This document shows positions 38,834 to 50,600 of a stretch of DNA of 64,000 nt, in pieces. Source of the stretch: Mesostigma viride (Eukaryota; Streptophyta; Mesostigmatophyceae; Mesostigmatales; Mesostigmataceae). The notes under the pieces were generated by a model that did not search any database, was not told the DNA's origin, and worked only from the letters and a program-made list of their open reading frames with translations. Both the position numbers and the translations under genes were made by a program. The stretch lies in contig RPFO01000667.1 of the NCBI GenBank assembly GCA_009746045.1, positions 7,217,046-7,281,045 on the forward strand. The letters run 5' to 3'. The first letter of the stretch is position 1; each line of letters begins with the position of its first letter.

Positions 38834-39186
38834 GCTCAGCAGGTGCGCAGCCAACAAGATGCCACCATTTTAAGCACCATTTATTTAGGCAGCCTGCACA
38901 CATAACAAAAAAAAACGTGCCGGCATCCTCACGCCGCGCTATTGTACACAGTGTACAGCAGCAGACTTGCCCAGTTGCCTGGCCCTTGTCACCGGGGAGG
39001 CATGCGCATCATGCCACGTGGCGCCGCATCTTGCCACGTAGCGCCGCGCTATTGGGGGCCAGTAATCAGGGGCCACCGCCGCCGACCTTCGTTTTGCTCG
39101 CCAGCCCCTATATCCAAATAGGGGCCGGCGCGTTCCGCAGCAGTCAGGCCCTGGGACGGGCCCCTACACCGTCCGCATTGGAAGTT

Positions 39187-41187
39187 CTAACTAAATAATT
39201 AGCTTCTGGAAAATGTTCTGGCTGAAAACCATAAAAAAAACAAAAGAAAATTAATTAATTAACTCCGGGGGCTGAGGACTGGACTCAACAAACAAACAAA
39301 CAAAATTAATTAATTAACTCATGTGGGCACGGGGTCGTCGCCCTGTGAGAAAACAAACAAACACTTTATATTATACAAAAGTACAAAAAACCTTCGAAAA
39401 TACCTTGGACAGGCGGGGAACATGAAATATCGTGAAAATCGAAAAAAAACCGCGAGACTCAGGCCGAGCGCGGGGTGAGGCGCGAACCAAGTGAACCGCT
39501 TTTGCATCCAGCAATCCACGCTCTACTGCCTCGGCAGGGCACGTCGGTCGGTACTCAGTAGAGGCTGAGGCCTGAGCGTGTCTACAGATGTACATGTAAG
39601 ATGTACTACTCATGTGCGATACTGGGCCTTGAGCAATTAAATAGGGTATCACTGACCTGAGACCTCCACTGACTATAGCCTGTGGCCGCCGAAAGGGGGG
39701 CCGCCGGGCCGGGTTGGGGACGGCGTGTACCATATCTACCAAACAAACAAAAGAAATTTAATTAAATAAGTACCCAAGTGCCTTGAACGGCTGCAGGACA
39801 AACAAACAAACAAAAGGTTTTAATTAAATAATAAAAACCCGGGACTCTAACTGGCTCCCCAACAAACAATCCAGGGTTATTCGTAATGCAAATACGGCAA
39901 AAATTGACCCATAATAACAAACTTCCAATGCGGACGGTGTATTACCCAGGAAATTTTGCCTGGAGATGTCACCCCTCCTTGGCCAGCTGAGTACTGATAG
40001 TGTAGGTTTCCCGCCAAAATGGTAAGGTACATGTAGCTTCGATCTTGTAGAATCGTGTGCCGATCGAAGCCCTGGCCAGTCAAGCCACAACAGTTTAGGG
40101 CTTAGGGTTTTAGTACAGTAGGATCCACCGTTCTAGACAGTGTACTTGGGTGACTGACTGACTGGTGTCTGCCTGTCTGGTGAGTTGGCAGGGTTCAGTC
40201 ATGGCTGCCCGCAGCCAACCCAGAGTTGCAAATTTGTGCGTGTCAAGTGTCAACCAAAGGTTGCCAATTGGCGGGTGCATGCCCTTTCGTCCTGGCCATC
40301 ATTTATTCAATATTCATCACGCGCCATTGGGATTCGGGAAATTAAACCACATTTTTGAGTAAATTTACCTTGCATCCCTGATTGTGATGCACATCGAGAA
40401 GACGGCTGGGACAACCCCCTTCACTCTTTGCCTTGGAACTTTTTTGTCGTGTTTTTTTAAGAAAAATGAAATTTAAATTAAACTAGAACCTAATATTTTT
40501 AAAAAATGAAAGGCAGGCCACAGGCACCGGGCCCGTCGCCATTGCTAGTCGCCCCTTATCGTCGTTGCTTGCCTCGTTCGCAGTTGCAGGCTGGGATTTG
40601 ATGCACAAATGCATGACTTTCCACTTCTGAGTTACCAGTTACCAAGTATACCTTGGTGGATGGGAGCTAGTTGGAGTCGAGGGTGGAATTAAAAAAGAAA
40701 ATCCCTACAAGTCTGAAAGGGCGGCCTCTTCGGCGCTTATAGACATGACACTGGTGACAGGCGAGAGCGACAACGGCTTGAGTGCATGGCCGCAGTTAAA
40801 ATTAACAGGATCAGGCATTGTATTGGCAGAAGGTCCGCTGCTTGATTGGTAGTATATTACGGAAACAAATACATTTTTTATGCAGCCCCCTACACATCGC
40901 TGAGGTAGATGAGCGGACCTGTTTCTGGTTTGTGAGGCAACGTAAGCCTCACATGTCTTATACAGCGGACCTTCTCACGGCGCATTTCTTATACGGCGTC
41001 AATGGCGTGCCCCAGATGGCATTTCATATCGGTTTGCCTTGTCCTCTTCCTTCTCCATCTACTCCCGCTTCCATGTGGCATACTTGGCCCGCAGTATTCC
41101 AGCGCTGAAACGGGGAATCCTGTATTACAATGGATAGACCACATCGCTCGCCGAGTATCATGCATATTGTCTAGCACTATCTGGTCA
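39187..41187. other. no gene; inverted flanking word and (AAAC)n/TTAATTAA tails
   Basis: ACACCGTCCGCATTGGAAGTT at 39166-39186 is repeated inverted at 39920-39940. The 0.7 kb between them holds several AACAAACAAAC and TTAATTAATTAA tracts (39235-39310, 39745-39825), like tails of short retroposons. Nothing supported is seen from 39941 to 41100. The last 90 bp are conserved with the upstream of copy A. Confidence 0.5.
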
Positions 41188-41199
41188 ATGACTCACCGA

Positions 41200-44100
41200 A
41201 TGAGCGGGGCTGAGAAGGAGCCCTTTTTACGAGAAGATAACTCTGGAGAATGTCAAGATAGCATTTGCACGGAAAGGATTTACTTGGTTCGAAGAGGGGA
41301 CGTACAATCTGGTAAGTAGAATGATGTGGTTATGAATGTTTAGTCACATGGGATGTGCATCGTTATTCAAGCGCTCACACATAACATAACAGTTGTTGTA
41401 TGGCCGGCCTCAAAGTTCCCTATAGCACGCTCCTGCATTGAACTGCAACGGGCTTCCTGCCGCGTATACTTGGGAACTTTAATCCTTTGGGCATAGTGGA
41501 GGCTATCTGCTCCATCTCCTTACAATGGACAAACATATCCGTAATCGCCCATCAACCAAGTTCCATGACCACTTGCTGTGGCATGTTTGTCCTTTAATTG
41601 CAAGTGTTATGAACGCCCTGCAGGTTCGACCTGATCCCAACCGTCCACGAAATGATTAGGGCAATAATGAGGCAATGTCGGTGATAATATTTTCAACCGT
41701 GCTGGCTGCCATTTCCGTTTGTAATGCTTTCATGCTTCTCATTGCCCCATGCTCGCGTCAAATGCCGTCTTTAAAAAAAAAAATTAATTGCCCAATTGTG
41801 ATGCATTGGACCAATTTAGAATCTCTGCCACCTGAGGTAACCCTGCTGTATCAGATGTACTGTTATGAATCGCGGTCGCTGGCTGCACAGATCTTGTGTT
41901 CCGTTGCAGCTGCAGATTAAGGCCCGACTCCTTCCCTGAACCTTCTTCTCTGGCCGAGCCCTTCCTGTATGGCTGAAGGGGTAGACCTCTCGCGAAGCCT
42001 GGGATGCCTGCACCCTTGTTACCTTATCTGAGTTTCTCAACCGCGATAGATGGGCCATCGCCTGCTCGTGGAACTTCTTCGGCGTACACGCTGCAACTTC
42101 AACCAACGCTGCACCTTTTTCTTTTTCCCCCCCCTACTCTCCATGAACAGAACATCTTTGGCGTGCGCTTCAACAGCACGACCGTGGACAAGTTTGATGA
42201 CTACATTTGTGTGGCGTTCAGGGACTCGCGCGGCGTCATGGTGCTGAAGCGCTGGAAGGTGAGGGTTGGTGTTCTTGGGTACAGTGCTATTCTTGGGTAC
42301 ATGGCTCCCACTTCATGGTTGTGATTCTAGGTATCCTCTAGGTGCTGGAAGGTAGAGATCGACTCTGTCAGGTACATCACTGCTGCTTTCATTCTTGTTA
42401 TGAGTATACTCTTGGCGTTAGCTATTATCAAGTGCCTGCCAAGGAACCCGGGTATAGCTAAGAAAACATGCCTATTTGGAGAGGTCGCGGAGCGCTCTTG
42501 AGAACGGCATTATGGTGAAGCCCGTGAAGTCTCCTTTTCTCCTCCTAAGTTCTGTGGGGTACATACTAGACTATAGCGCCATGTTGTGAATCGTGAAAAC
42601 TAGGGATGCCTGGGGATGCTTGGATGAGTCGTCCTCCTGGAGGTAAGGTCTGCAACCTGGTCTCCTGGATACGCCTGGGTGAGTCGTCCTCCTGGAATAT
42701 CAAGCCTGTCTTCCTCAGGGCTATCATGCTATTTGTAGTGATCGCTGTATAGCACCATGTTTGTGGATGCTTGGATGTGAATTCGCATCTGGATGACCGG
42801 ACTAGCAGTCACCGGCTGATATTCAAAATGCAGGTGCAATCAATACTGGCTTTTTTCTGTTTGGCCTGTTGCATGGGTTGCTTGGTTCCAGGGTACCACG
42901 GACCCTGGCCTCCACTACTTGATGAGCCCGCTCGAAGCCAAGGTGGGTGGGTGCCTTGATATACACGAGGGCATAAAGAAAACTATAAATAGGGGTAGAA
43001 CGGTTTAAGTCTGGTTCCTCGCTTGCTTGCTGCAGGTGGGTTTCTGTTTAGGGTTGTCCGTGTTCTTTTGCTTGACCTGTGCAATAGCACGCAGCCTTTG
43101 TTAACAAAACGCCAGCTTGAACACGATGCTTTCGTGCAGTTTAAGACCAAGAAAGGCTGCGTTTGCTGCAGAAGTGATGGCAAGCAAGCAAGCTCAGGAA
43201 ATTCGTATCTGATTATGGTGCCATGCTATCACTTGTATCTCCATCGCCCTAGCCGGCATGAGCGGATGTCAGTTTACAGTCGTCCCACGGGAGGAAGCGC
43301 GTACGGGTTTCAGTAGCCTCGCCTCCCCTCTAAACACGCATCCACTCTTTGGCAGGATTATGTTAGTTTTGGAACGCTTGGCAGCACAGACCGTGACGGT
43401 CATGACTGAGCCTGTGCTATGGCATCACCACCCTGGCCCGCTATGCTTGTTGGCCTGCAGCGTAATTACAACTAACGTGGTATCTGCTAACTTTGCCGAT
43501 ATCAGCAACAGTGCCGTGCTTTGTTAGGTGGGAAACACCGCTTGGCTTGATGATTGCCCCACCCAAGTCTTTATCGCCTGTTTCCGCACCGCCTCGTGCA
43601 GGGTACCGCCATCCTCGTCCCCGGCCAGTACCGTGGTGCATATACCGTGGGGATGCATACAAAGCTGTAAGTTTAACTGCATACCATTCCTTGGCCCTAG
43701 GATAAAGTATTAGATTGTCAAATTTTCCCGTCTAAGAACGTGCGGGTCAAGGATGATGCTTGCTATTTCAATGCTTAGATTGACAACGGCAGGCTCCAGA
43801 GAATCATGAGTAGAGTGGAGCATCCACGTCTTCATTCTTGCTTTGACCCCAATCTCTGCTCCTTTCCCTGCCTGCCGCCTTTCCTTCCTCCTTCCTTGGC
43901 CAGTCCCTGCTTTTTCTTCTCCCCTCAACCACTGTTCTCACCACGGGGGCTGCACGTGCTCTAAAAGAATATTTCCCCGTCTCACCCGTTTTCTCTCCTA
44001 TATACTCGAAATCGTGAAAATGCTAGATGTTTTCTGGGATATACTTCAGCCGCTTGTGATGTATGCAACCATCGTCATTCTAATATCTTCTCATTTCTTC

Positions 44101-45904
44101 TCATGCCTTCTAACATCCTCTAATGTCTTTTAACGTCTTCTAACGCCTTCTAACGCCTTCTAACGCCTTCTAACGCCTTCCAACGTCTTCTAACGCCTTC
44201 TAACCTCTTCTAACCTCTTCTAACGTCTTGTAACGACTTCTGACGCCTTCTAACGCCTTCTAACGCCTTCTAACGTCTTCTAACGCCTTCTAGCGTCTTC
44301 TAACGCCTTCTAACGCCTTCTAATGTGTTCTAACGCCTTCTAACGCCTTCTAACGTCTTCTAACGTCTTCTGATGCCTTCTAACATCTTCTAACGCCTTA
44401 TCTCTAACGCTAATGCCTTCTATAACAAGATGTCTGGGCACACATCTTACGCCCGCCCGCCTACCCCTCCCCCCACCCACGTTCTCCCCCCCCCCCTTCC
44501 CCCACCCACCCCCACCCCCACCCACCCTGGCACCCACCCGCACATCCACACACGCGCGTGCAGATGCCCACATGACAGACACACTCCCTCCCCTATAACT
44601 TAATCAAGCTTTCTCTCATACAACCAATAAGCCCTGATCATCCCTGCCATCCCAACAGCTACGCGGCGCTGACCCAAACCAGACCCGTCAAGGTGTGGCG
44701 GGACAACAACAGGGATGCGGCATTAGACATGGGCGGCAAGGTGGATTTGGGCAAGTATAAAATCAACATTCATCGGAGCGACCCGTATTGCCAAGCCTAC
44801 GCGGTGGGCAAGCATTCTGCCGGATGCCAGGTACAAATGGCCTTGCGTTCAACAACATGGTCCGCGTTGCTGGTCAACGCATCGTGCGTTTCCTTGCCTG
44901 CGATGTTTGTTTTGAGCTCGCTGGAAGATAGTAGTATCTGAACATTTCCCTCCAGCTCTGGTATTGTCTTCAATGTATACACTTGCATATTCTGTGTTTC
45001 ATTGCTGCAATCCATCACCACTTTCCCGTTTCGCTCTCTGTCCTCTCCTGACCATTTCACTCTCCTGACCAAACTCCTCGTAATTTCTGTTTTGCCAGCT
45101 GTCCTGTTCAAAATGCCCCTTCTTCCCATCTAGGCTCATGGGCATGCTCATCTAGGCTCATGGGCATGCTCATCTAGGCTCATGGGCATGCTCATCTAGG
45201 CTAATAATGGGCATGCTCATCTAGGCTAATGGGCATGCTCATAGGCTTCCCTACAACGTGTGCCCAAAGTATTGTATTTCTCTCGCCATGAAACAACGTG
45301 ACTTATCCCACCATGGTCTTCACCTCAACCTTCACCCCAACCTTCACCACATCCTTCACCTCATCCTTCACCCCAACGTTCACAGCATGTGACCTCTAGG
45401 ATTTTGCTGACTCTAACAGCCGTTTTGTGGGTGCCGCCCAGAATTCGCTTTGTGTATGCCCATCGCCTGTTGGTGATGGGTTGCAATCCAAGCTCGCTGT
45501 GTCCCATCTTGCACACCCATTAGGGGTAGCCCGTGGAAGCCATCCAGTATCTTTGCTTTCTCTCATCCAAGCATGTTATCAGGTAGGGGAGGAGGTTTCC
45601 CAGCCAGGATTGTGCTGTCACTGTGGCCCTCGCTATGCATTTTTGCATCCCAGTGATCAGATTGTATGTGAATGACTGCAGTGTGCACCCAGCTTTTCAG
45701 GTCATTATGACCTAGCCTAAGTTTCATGCCTTCCTTGCATGGTTGTCCTGGTGGGACCTGTATCACTGGCGCTACGCACGCCCCACTTTGCAGGTGTTTA
45801 TGCGCGTGCTGGACTTCCAGGAGTTAATGACACTCGTCCATGAGGGGTCCAAGTGGGGCAAGACCTACACATACACACTCCTCACCGAGGCAGATCTAAG
45901 CTAA
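41200..45904 (+). CDS. phage/bacterial-type small protein gene, copy B (first exon frame-broken)
   Basis: Exons 2-6 lie at 42151-42258, 42892-42942, 43602-43666, 44659-44830 and 45794-45904. Their lengths (108, 51, 65, 172, 111) are identical to copy A, and splice phases and motifs are intact ('TTDPGLHYLMSPLEAK', 'GTAILVPGQYRGAYTVGMH', RDNN, INIHR, SAGCQVF, 'KTYTYTLLTEADL'). Exon 1 (41200-41311) has 4 extra bases relative to copy A in the 5' third (GAGCCCTTTTTACGAG against GCTTTCTTCGAG), so the ATG frame runs out of register. The correct frame has a stop just upstream and no ATG. Either it is a young pseudogene or it starts differently. Amino-acid changes cluster at exposed-type positions; the His and Ser-x-Gly-Cys are kept. 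Confidence 0.7.
44098..44408. repeat. 10-bp minisatellite (TAACGCCTTC)n
   Basis: About 30 units with TAACGTCTTC and other variants, in intron 4 of copy B. Copy A has (CT)n in the same intron. Confidence 0.95.
45132..45245. repeat. 22-bp tandem repeat, five copies
   Basis: GGCTCATGGGCATGCTCATC plus TA repeats in intron 5 of copy B, with one unit containing an extra AAT. It is followed at 45320-45375 by short CCTTCACCYCAA repeats. Confidence 0.93.
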
Positions 45905-47994
45905 GATGGTTGATGGCTTGACGAATCTGATGGCTTGACGAATTATCTTATTGTGGGAAAAGGCCGACCTGTATGTGTGTACGTTGTTTTGTCGAAGGTG
46001 GGCAGAATTGTCTGGACCACCCAGAATTGTAACCGGCTGTCAGTGGGACAGGCTGAGTCTCATCACATTTGGAGACGCCATGCTGCAAGTTTTGCAGTGT
46101 TCCCCGGGTAGGTATTAGCTAGGATGCTTTCCGCGTGGGAGTACCGGTGTGTTCAAGATCATGCGTGCTATAGATAAAGATAGATAAGCGTAAACGAGAG
46201 GGCCTGTATAGAAGTAGCCCGCACTACTCTTGTTGACACGTCCCATGGTGTGGGGCTTCGGTCTGTCCAGCCTGGCCAGCGTCTTGTCACGTGGGGAGGC
46301 CCGGACAAAGCCAAGCGCAGGAAGGGCAATGCCGGCACATCAGTTCAGCAATCACCTAGATGCAGACATGAAGGGCTCTGGCCTTTCAGTTGTGTGGAAA
46401 AACGGTGCAGCACAGTGTTGCATGGCTAATGCCCCCCCAGGTTGGGAACATGCATTTCACGGCTGCATGGCCGCAACCATGCAGGCAAAGGTCTTGCCTC
46501 CTAGACTAGATTAGGCGGACAGAGAGTTAGATAGTACCGGTAGGATAAATGCTTTCATCACCATCACGAAGGTTAATGCTTCACTAATGGCTACCCAATT
46601 TGGGACCACGTGTATACTACTAGAAGTTTATCTATTTGTATTAATAATTTTGTAGCGATTTTTCTGAAACCCACCCAAGGGGGCATGTCTGAAAAAACAA
46701 AACAACGAAGGGGCATGGTTTCTGTTTACTTTCCTGCATTTACCAAAATTTAGTAAGTGTGCGGTAGGGCAGCCACGTACGTCTCACCCTCCATGGACGC
46801 AATTGTGCCCCCTAGATCATGCTAGCTGGGCAACACTTCTCCATTCAGTATTCCATCTCCATTAATTAATTAATTAATTACTAATTGATTAATAGACACG
46901 TGACTGTTCCATCAACTATTCAATCTCCATACGTATGAATTCACATGAAGCAGTCACGGGTTAATTAATTTAATTAATTTATGAATGCTAGGCAATATTA
47001 GAATCTATGTTCACATGATGCAGTTACGTATAAATAAATTAGTGTTTTTTTTTATTTGAACGCGATATATCGCGTTGTAAGCTTTTTTTAGAACGCGTAT
47101 AGCACCTAAGAATTTTTTTTTTCATGGTCATGTATATACTTTCCTGAAAGCCCATAAATCAAAGGATTTTTTGAGCTACTCAGACCTACAAAATGCTAAT
47201 TGATTAGAGAGATACACTGGTTTGAATACAGGGGGGTCTGACCATGACCGCGATTTCTTGACCCTAGGTCACAAGTCATGTGCTTATTCACAAACGGTTC
47301 ATGAAAAAAATCTGGCTTCTTGCACGAGCTATGGGCAACATATGCAGGCTCTGTGAAACAAAACTCAGGCCCATTGGGCCACTGGAGCTATTTTTCATTA
47401 GCATCACAATTACAACGCAGTACAACGCAGTGGGAAAAATGAGAGCCCTTCACAACATGACGCAACGACACGAGCCCCATATTAAACGGGGCCATAGTGA
47501 GCTTGGAGGGTCAAAACGTTGTAGGTGTTGTATAAGTTATACAGCATCAAACATGCATCAAACATCATGATCATGATGTTTGGTCATCCAGTCGACTGGA
47601 TGACCTAATATGACTGAATCAGGCAGCCATAGCCAAAGCATCATCCACTCTCACAACGTGTTGAGCACATGCCTCGTGGGAACGGAGGTGCTGGGTTGTC
47701 ATTCCATAACGCGTGCAATACTGAAAGAAAGAGGCACGTGTAATGCAAGGCTTGGATAGGTTGAGTGATCCATGAGCTTACATGCAGGCAAAGATGACGC
47801 TGGAATGCATGCTAGCAAATGGTGGCAAGATGCTAACAACACATGATTATACACCATGATTATGGGCACCTAGCTGATCTTCTTGCACAATCAACGCAGT
47901 ATAAACCATCAATTACATCCAATCCTCACGATATATGCACGGCTTGACAACGTATACAGCACCTAAATACTGCACAACTGCAACCTGCTATCAA
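45905..47994. other. no gene recognised
   Basis: The first 140 bp match the 3' flank of copy A. TTAATTAA tracts and CACGTGAC/CATGAAGCAGTCACG words at 46860-47035 belong to the palindrome/TTAAT family also seen at 7.69, 9.85 and 49.97 kb. A palindrome lies at 47059. Confidence 0.5.
47059..47076. repeat. 18-bp perfect palindrome AACGCGATATATCGCGTT
   Basis: Fully self-complementary. Near-identical words form a hairpin at 49806-49857, 2.7 kb away, suggesting both mark ends or pieces of one element. Confidence 0.9.
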
Positions 47995-48250
47995 AGAGAC
48001 AACCAGCGCAGGCCAGAAATCGGGAGAATCCGGACCATGGTAGCTCGAGCCTGCCGTTATCTTTTCCGCGTTTTCGAGTCGTTCAGGATGATGAAGATGA
48101 ATGGTGATGGAAATGTGTATCCTTGTGCATTGAAATTATGGCTGGCTTACGTGTGGAGCGACTAGATGACCTAGACGGTGGGGCCGGAAACAGCATGCTT
48201 GATCAGGGCGTGTGTTTCTAGCCTAACTGGCCGGGAGTGTCTAGTGGTGA
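47995..48250. repeat. uninterrupted copy of the dispersed repeat (empty site)
   Basis: AGAGACAACCAGCGCAGGCC...GAATCCGGACCATGGTAGCT runs straight through the point where the retrotransposon is inserted at 23558/33018, with one CGGAC. It continues to GTGTCTAGTGGTGA, matching 33299-33308 in outline. Confidence 0.9.
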
Positions 48251-48547
48251 GCACCATTGCTGCGATCGCTCTCCCACCATTTACGAGGAAATACCCGCAA
48301 ATGGAAAACCACTGAAAAGGTCTAGCTAGTCAGTCATCACGTTAGCCATGCCATGATTCCAAACGTCCAAGAACTGCACACGGTGCAAAGGCAAAAAGCC
48401 GGAGGACAGCACTTTCAAATGTGCGGCGGGAACCAAAAGCCCGCGGATGCCAGAAAACATCGTGTTGCGGCAGCGACGCGACGATGTGGACAACGAATCC
48501 AGTGCCAAGCTCGGAACGGCCGCAAAGGAGATCTGGCATCACAGGGT

Positions 48548-49256
48548 TCAGATGTGCGGAGATACTATGCGATCCAGCCGGTCCACGACCTGTTTGTAGA
48601 GCTTGTGCCAAGGGGCAGCACCGAACAGATGTGGGTGACGTTGCAAAAAACATCGGACTTGACGGAGCATAATGGCTCGGTCATAGTCTTTGACCAATAA
48701 ACGCTGCAAGAGTTCAACAAGAGTCGTGATGAAATCAACACGATAAGAACAAAGACGGGAAAAAACGATGTAACTGAGAAAGAACAACACCATATTTTGC
48801 TGTGTGGGAAAGGAGACTGTGAATATCGGGGTAACGAATAAAAGGAATTTGCTGGTATTTAGGATCCTTGCGCTTATCATAGATAGCCGTACGCCAGCCC
48901 TTCTTGTTATGGGTAATGTTAAGATCGAGGTAATTGCAATGAGTATCCTCCGACGTGAGCTTTAATGTGAGGGACGCTTGCGGGTAGATGCCAGGCAGAC
49001 CAGCGGTGATATACAAATGGGTTGCGAAATCAGCTATGGCTGACATGCAAGCAACGTCGAGTAGGATGGCGGTCTTAGAGAGGCTGGGCAGAGGTCGGTA
49101 GAAATAAGTGGAAAACTGGCAGAAACTAGGTAGAAACACGATAAACTTACGCCTGCAAGCACTATTGAGCCGGTGGCAGAGGCAATTCCCAGGAAAATAC
49201 AGCATACCGTAGCAATAGCCACGGTCACGCCTTACGCTATTTGCAGGCACCATCAT
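48548..49256 (-). pseudogene. Penelope-like reverse transcriptase fragment
   Basis: The complement reads 'GIYPQASLTLKLTSED', 'CNYLDLNITHNKKGWRTAIY', 'DKRKDPKYQQIPFIRYPD' and 'AKYGVVLSQLHRF'. After a frameshift near 48740-48780 it reads 'DFITTLVELLQRLL' and 'QVRCFLQRHPHLFG'. This order is the C-terminal thumb-side part of reverse transcriptases of the Penelope-like type known from algae and oomycetes. The catalytic FxDD part is missing and no GIY-YIG nuclease is seen, so it is a truncated dead copy. The 5' end of the 174-codon frame is not RT-like. Confidence 0.75.
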
Positions 49257-50600
49257 GCCCGGAGCTACCCAATAAAAGTCTGCACAAATCTCGGTTTAGC
49301 CGAGAGTCCGGGCGTTCGGAATGAATAAACATGTGTTAAAAAGTCGAAACACCATGGAAATACCAAGCATGGTGCCGCAGCAGACCCGAGTCTTGACGTA
49401 ATTATATGTATGCCGGATCAGAATATGTATGCCGGTTTCCAGGGTTTCCGCATGAAAGTTGGGTGAGAAACTGGAAAAAACTACGTTTCCTTTGCCCCAG
49501 TACCTCAACAAACTCGTAGAAACCAAATTATCAACCTTTGAACGCATCATCATGGTCGTGCTATACCCAACAGCCACTGAAATTCGCGCAAAAACTGGCG
49601 AGATCTACCTGCCGCCATCGCCGTCGTCTTCACCTTCGTCCCGCGAAAATGCCTGATTTCAGTGGTACATATTTGTTTGCAGCTGTCACAAAAAAAATAC
49701 AAAAAATACCAGGATTTTTTCTTGGATTCTATGAGATGTTTCTGACCTATGTTGAAAGTTTCAGACCAAAAATCGCATGTTTAATAGGTTTGCCACGTGT
49801 CAGATTACAACGCGATACATCGCGTTCTAACCCTACAACGCGATGTATCGCGTTGTAAAAAAACACGGGTTAATTAATAAGGATCACTTAGATCAGTTTA
49901 GGCTCCTTCACATCAATCCGAGCGCGATCCCCGTACGGGGTTGAAAGTTCCTTTACTCTGTATTGGCACCCACGTTACGCAGTCACTTGCTTATTAATTA
50001 ATTAATTAATTAATTAATTAATTAATTAATTAATTAATCCCCAATGAACGGGACTGTGTGTAATTTAAAAATTAATGGAATGTGAGGATCAGTTGACCAC
50101 GCTACAACGTGATGCTGTGCGCAGCAAACAATGGATTTGTAGTTTCATAGTATCGACATGCAATTAGAAGTTAATTTCATTACCTCGTTTTCATTACCTC
50201 ATTTCTATGAGACAACCAAAATTATGACACGGGGGTTACGTAAGTTGGAGAAATGCCAAGTGTTTCATTAAGTCCTAAGTGCGTGGCAGAAATATTGGAC
50301 ACATATGCATTTACTGTACATGCCTCGTCTCATAAAACAATGTGAAGCGATTCGGGCCCCTTCCCACTTAATCCTAAATTAATTGGTGCATGCCCCCATT
50401 CGGGGGTTAAGAAGTATTCTGTAAGACAAAGTTCTTCCTAAACTTCAGTCATAAATAGACTAACCTCATACTACTATGTCTACCCAAAACGCCTCCGAGA
50501 ATCCAAGAAACCCATAGAACCACGGTGTGGGCATCGCAAAGTTGCCCCATGCAGGCACCATGGTGGTGGCAATGAAATCCAGGCACCAAGCTACACTGCC
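49257..50600. other. no gene; hairpin and TTAA tract
   Basis: Contains the hairpin at 49806-49857 and a (TTAA)n run at 49992-50038 preceded by ACGTTACGCAGTCACTTGC, a relative of the 7690 palindrome. Coding signal is absent. Confidence 0.5.
49806..49857. repeat. 52-bp perfect-stem hairpin
   Basis: Arms TACAACGCGATACATCGCGTT and its exact complement (21 bp) flank a 10-nt loop CTAACCCTAC. Each arm is itself nearly palindromic around GATGTATC. Confidence 0.95.

Larger units (their letters stand above)
34988..39164. mobile_element. outer DNA transposon with GGGGCC-type ends (hosting a nested insertion)
   Basis: The left end GGGGCCGGATCC and right end GACGGGCCCC are each flanked by TA. Subterminal blocks are inverted and similar: TCTGGCCCCTATTTCCATAT at 35018 against the complement of GGATATAGGGGC/AAATAGGGGCCGGC-type sequence near 39105. 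The interior begins with a promoter-like stretch and an ATG reading frame at 35321. Boundaries are inferred from the inverted blocks and the candidate TA duplication. The superfamily is not established. Confidence 0.5.

Noticed and set aside
39470..39545. Possible tRNA-derived SINE head on the complement (GGCAGTAGAGCGTGG...GGTTCGCGCC)
   Set aside because: Box-like words are present but stems do not pair convincingly; only the AAAC/TTAA tails nearby are solid.
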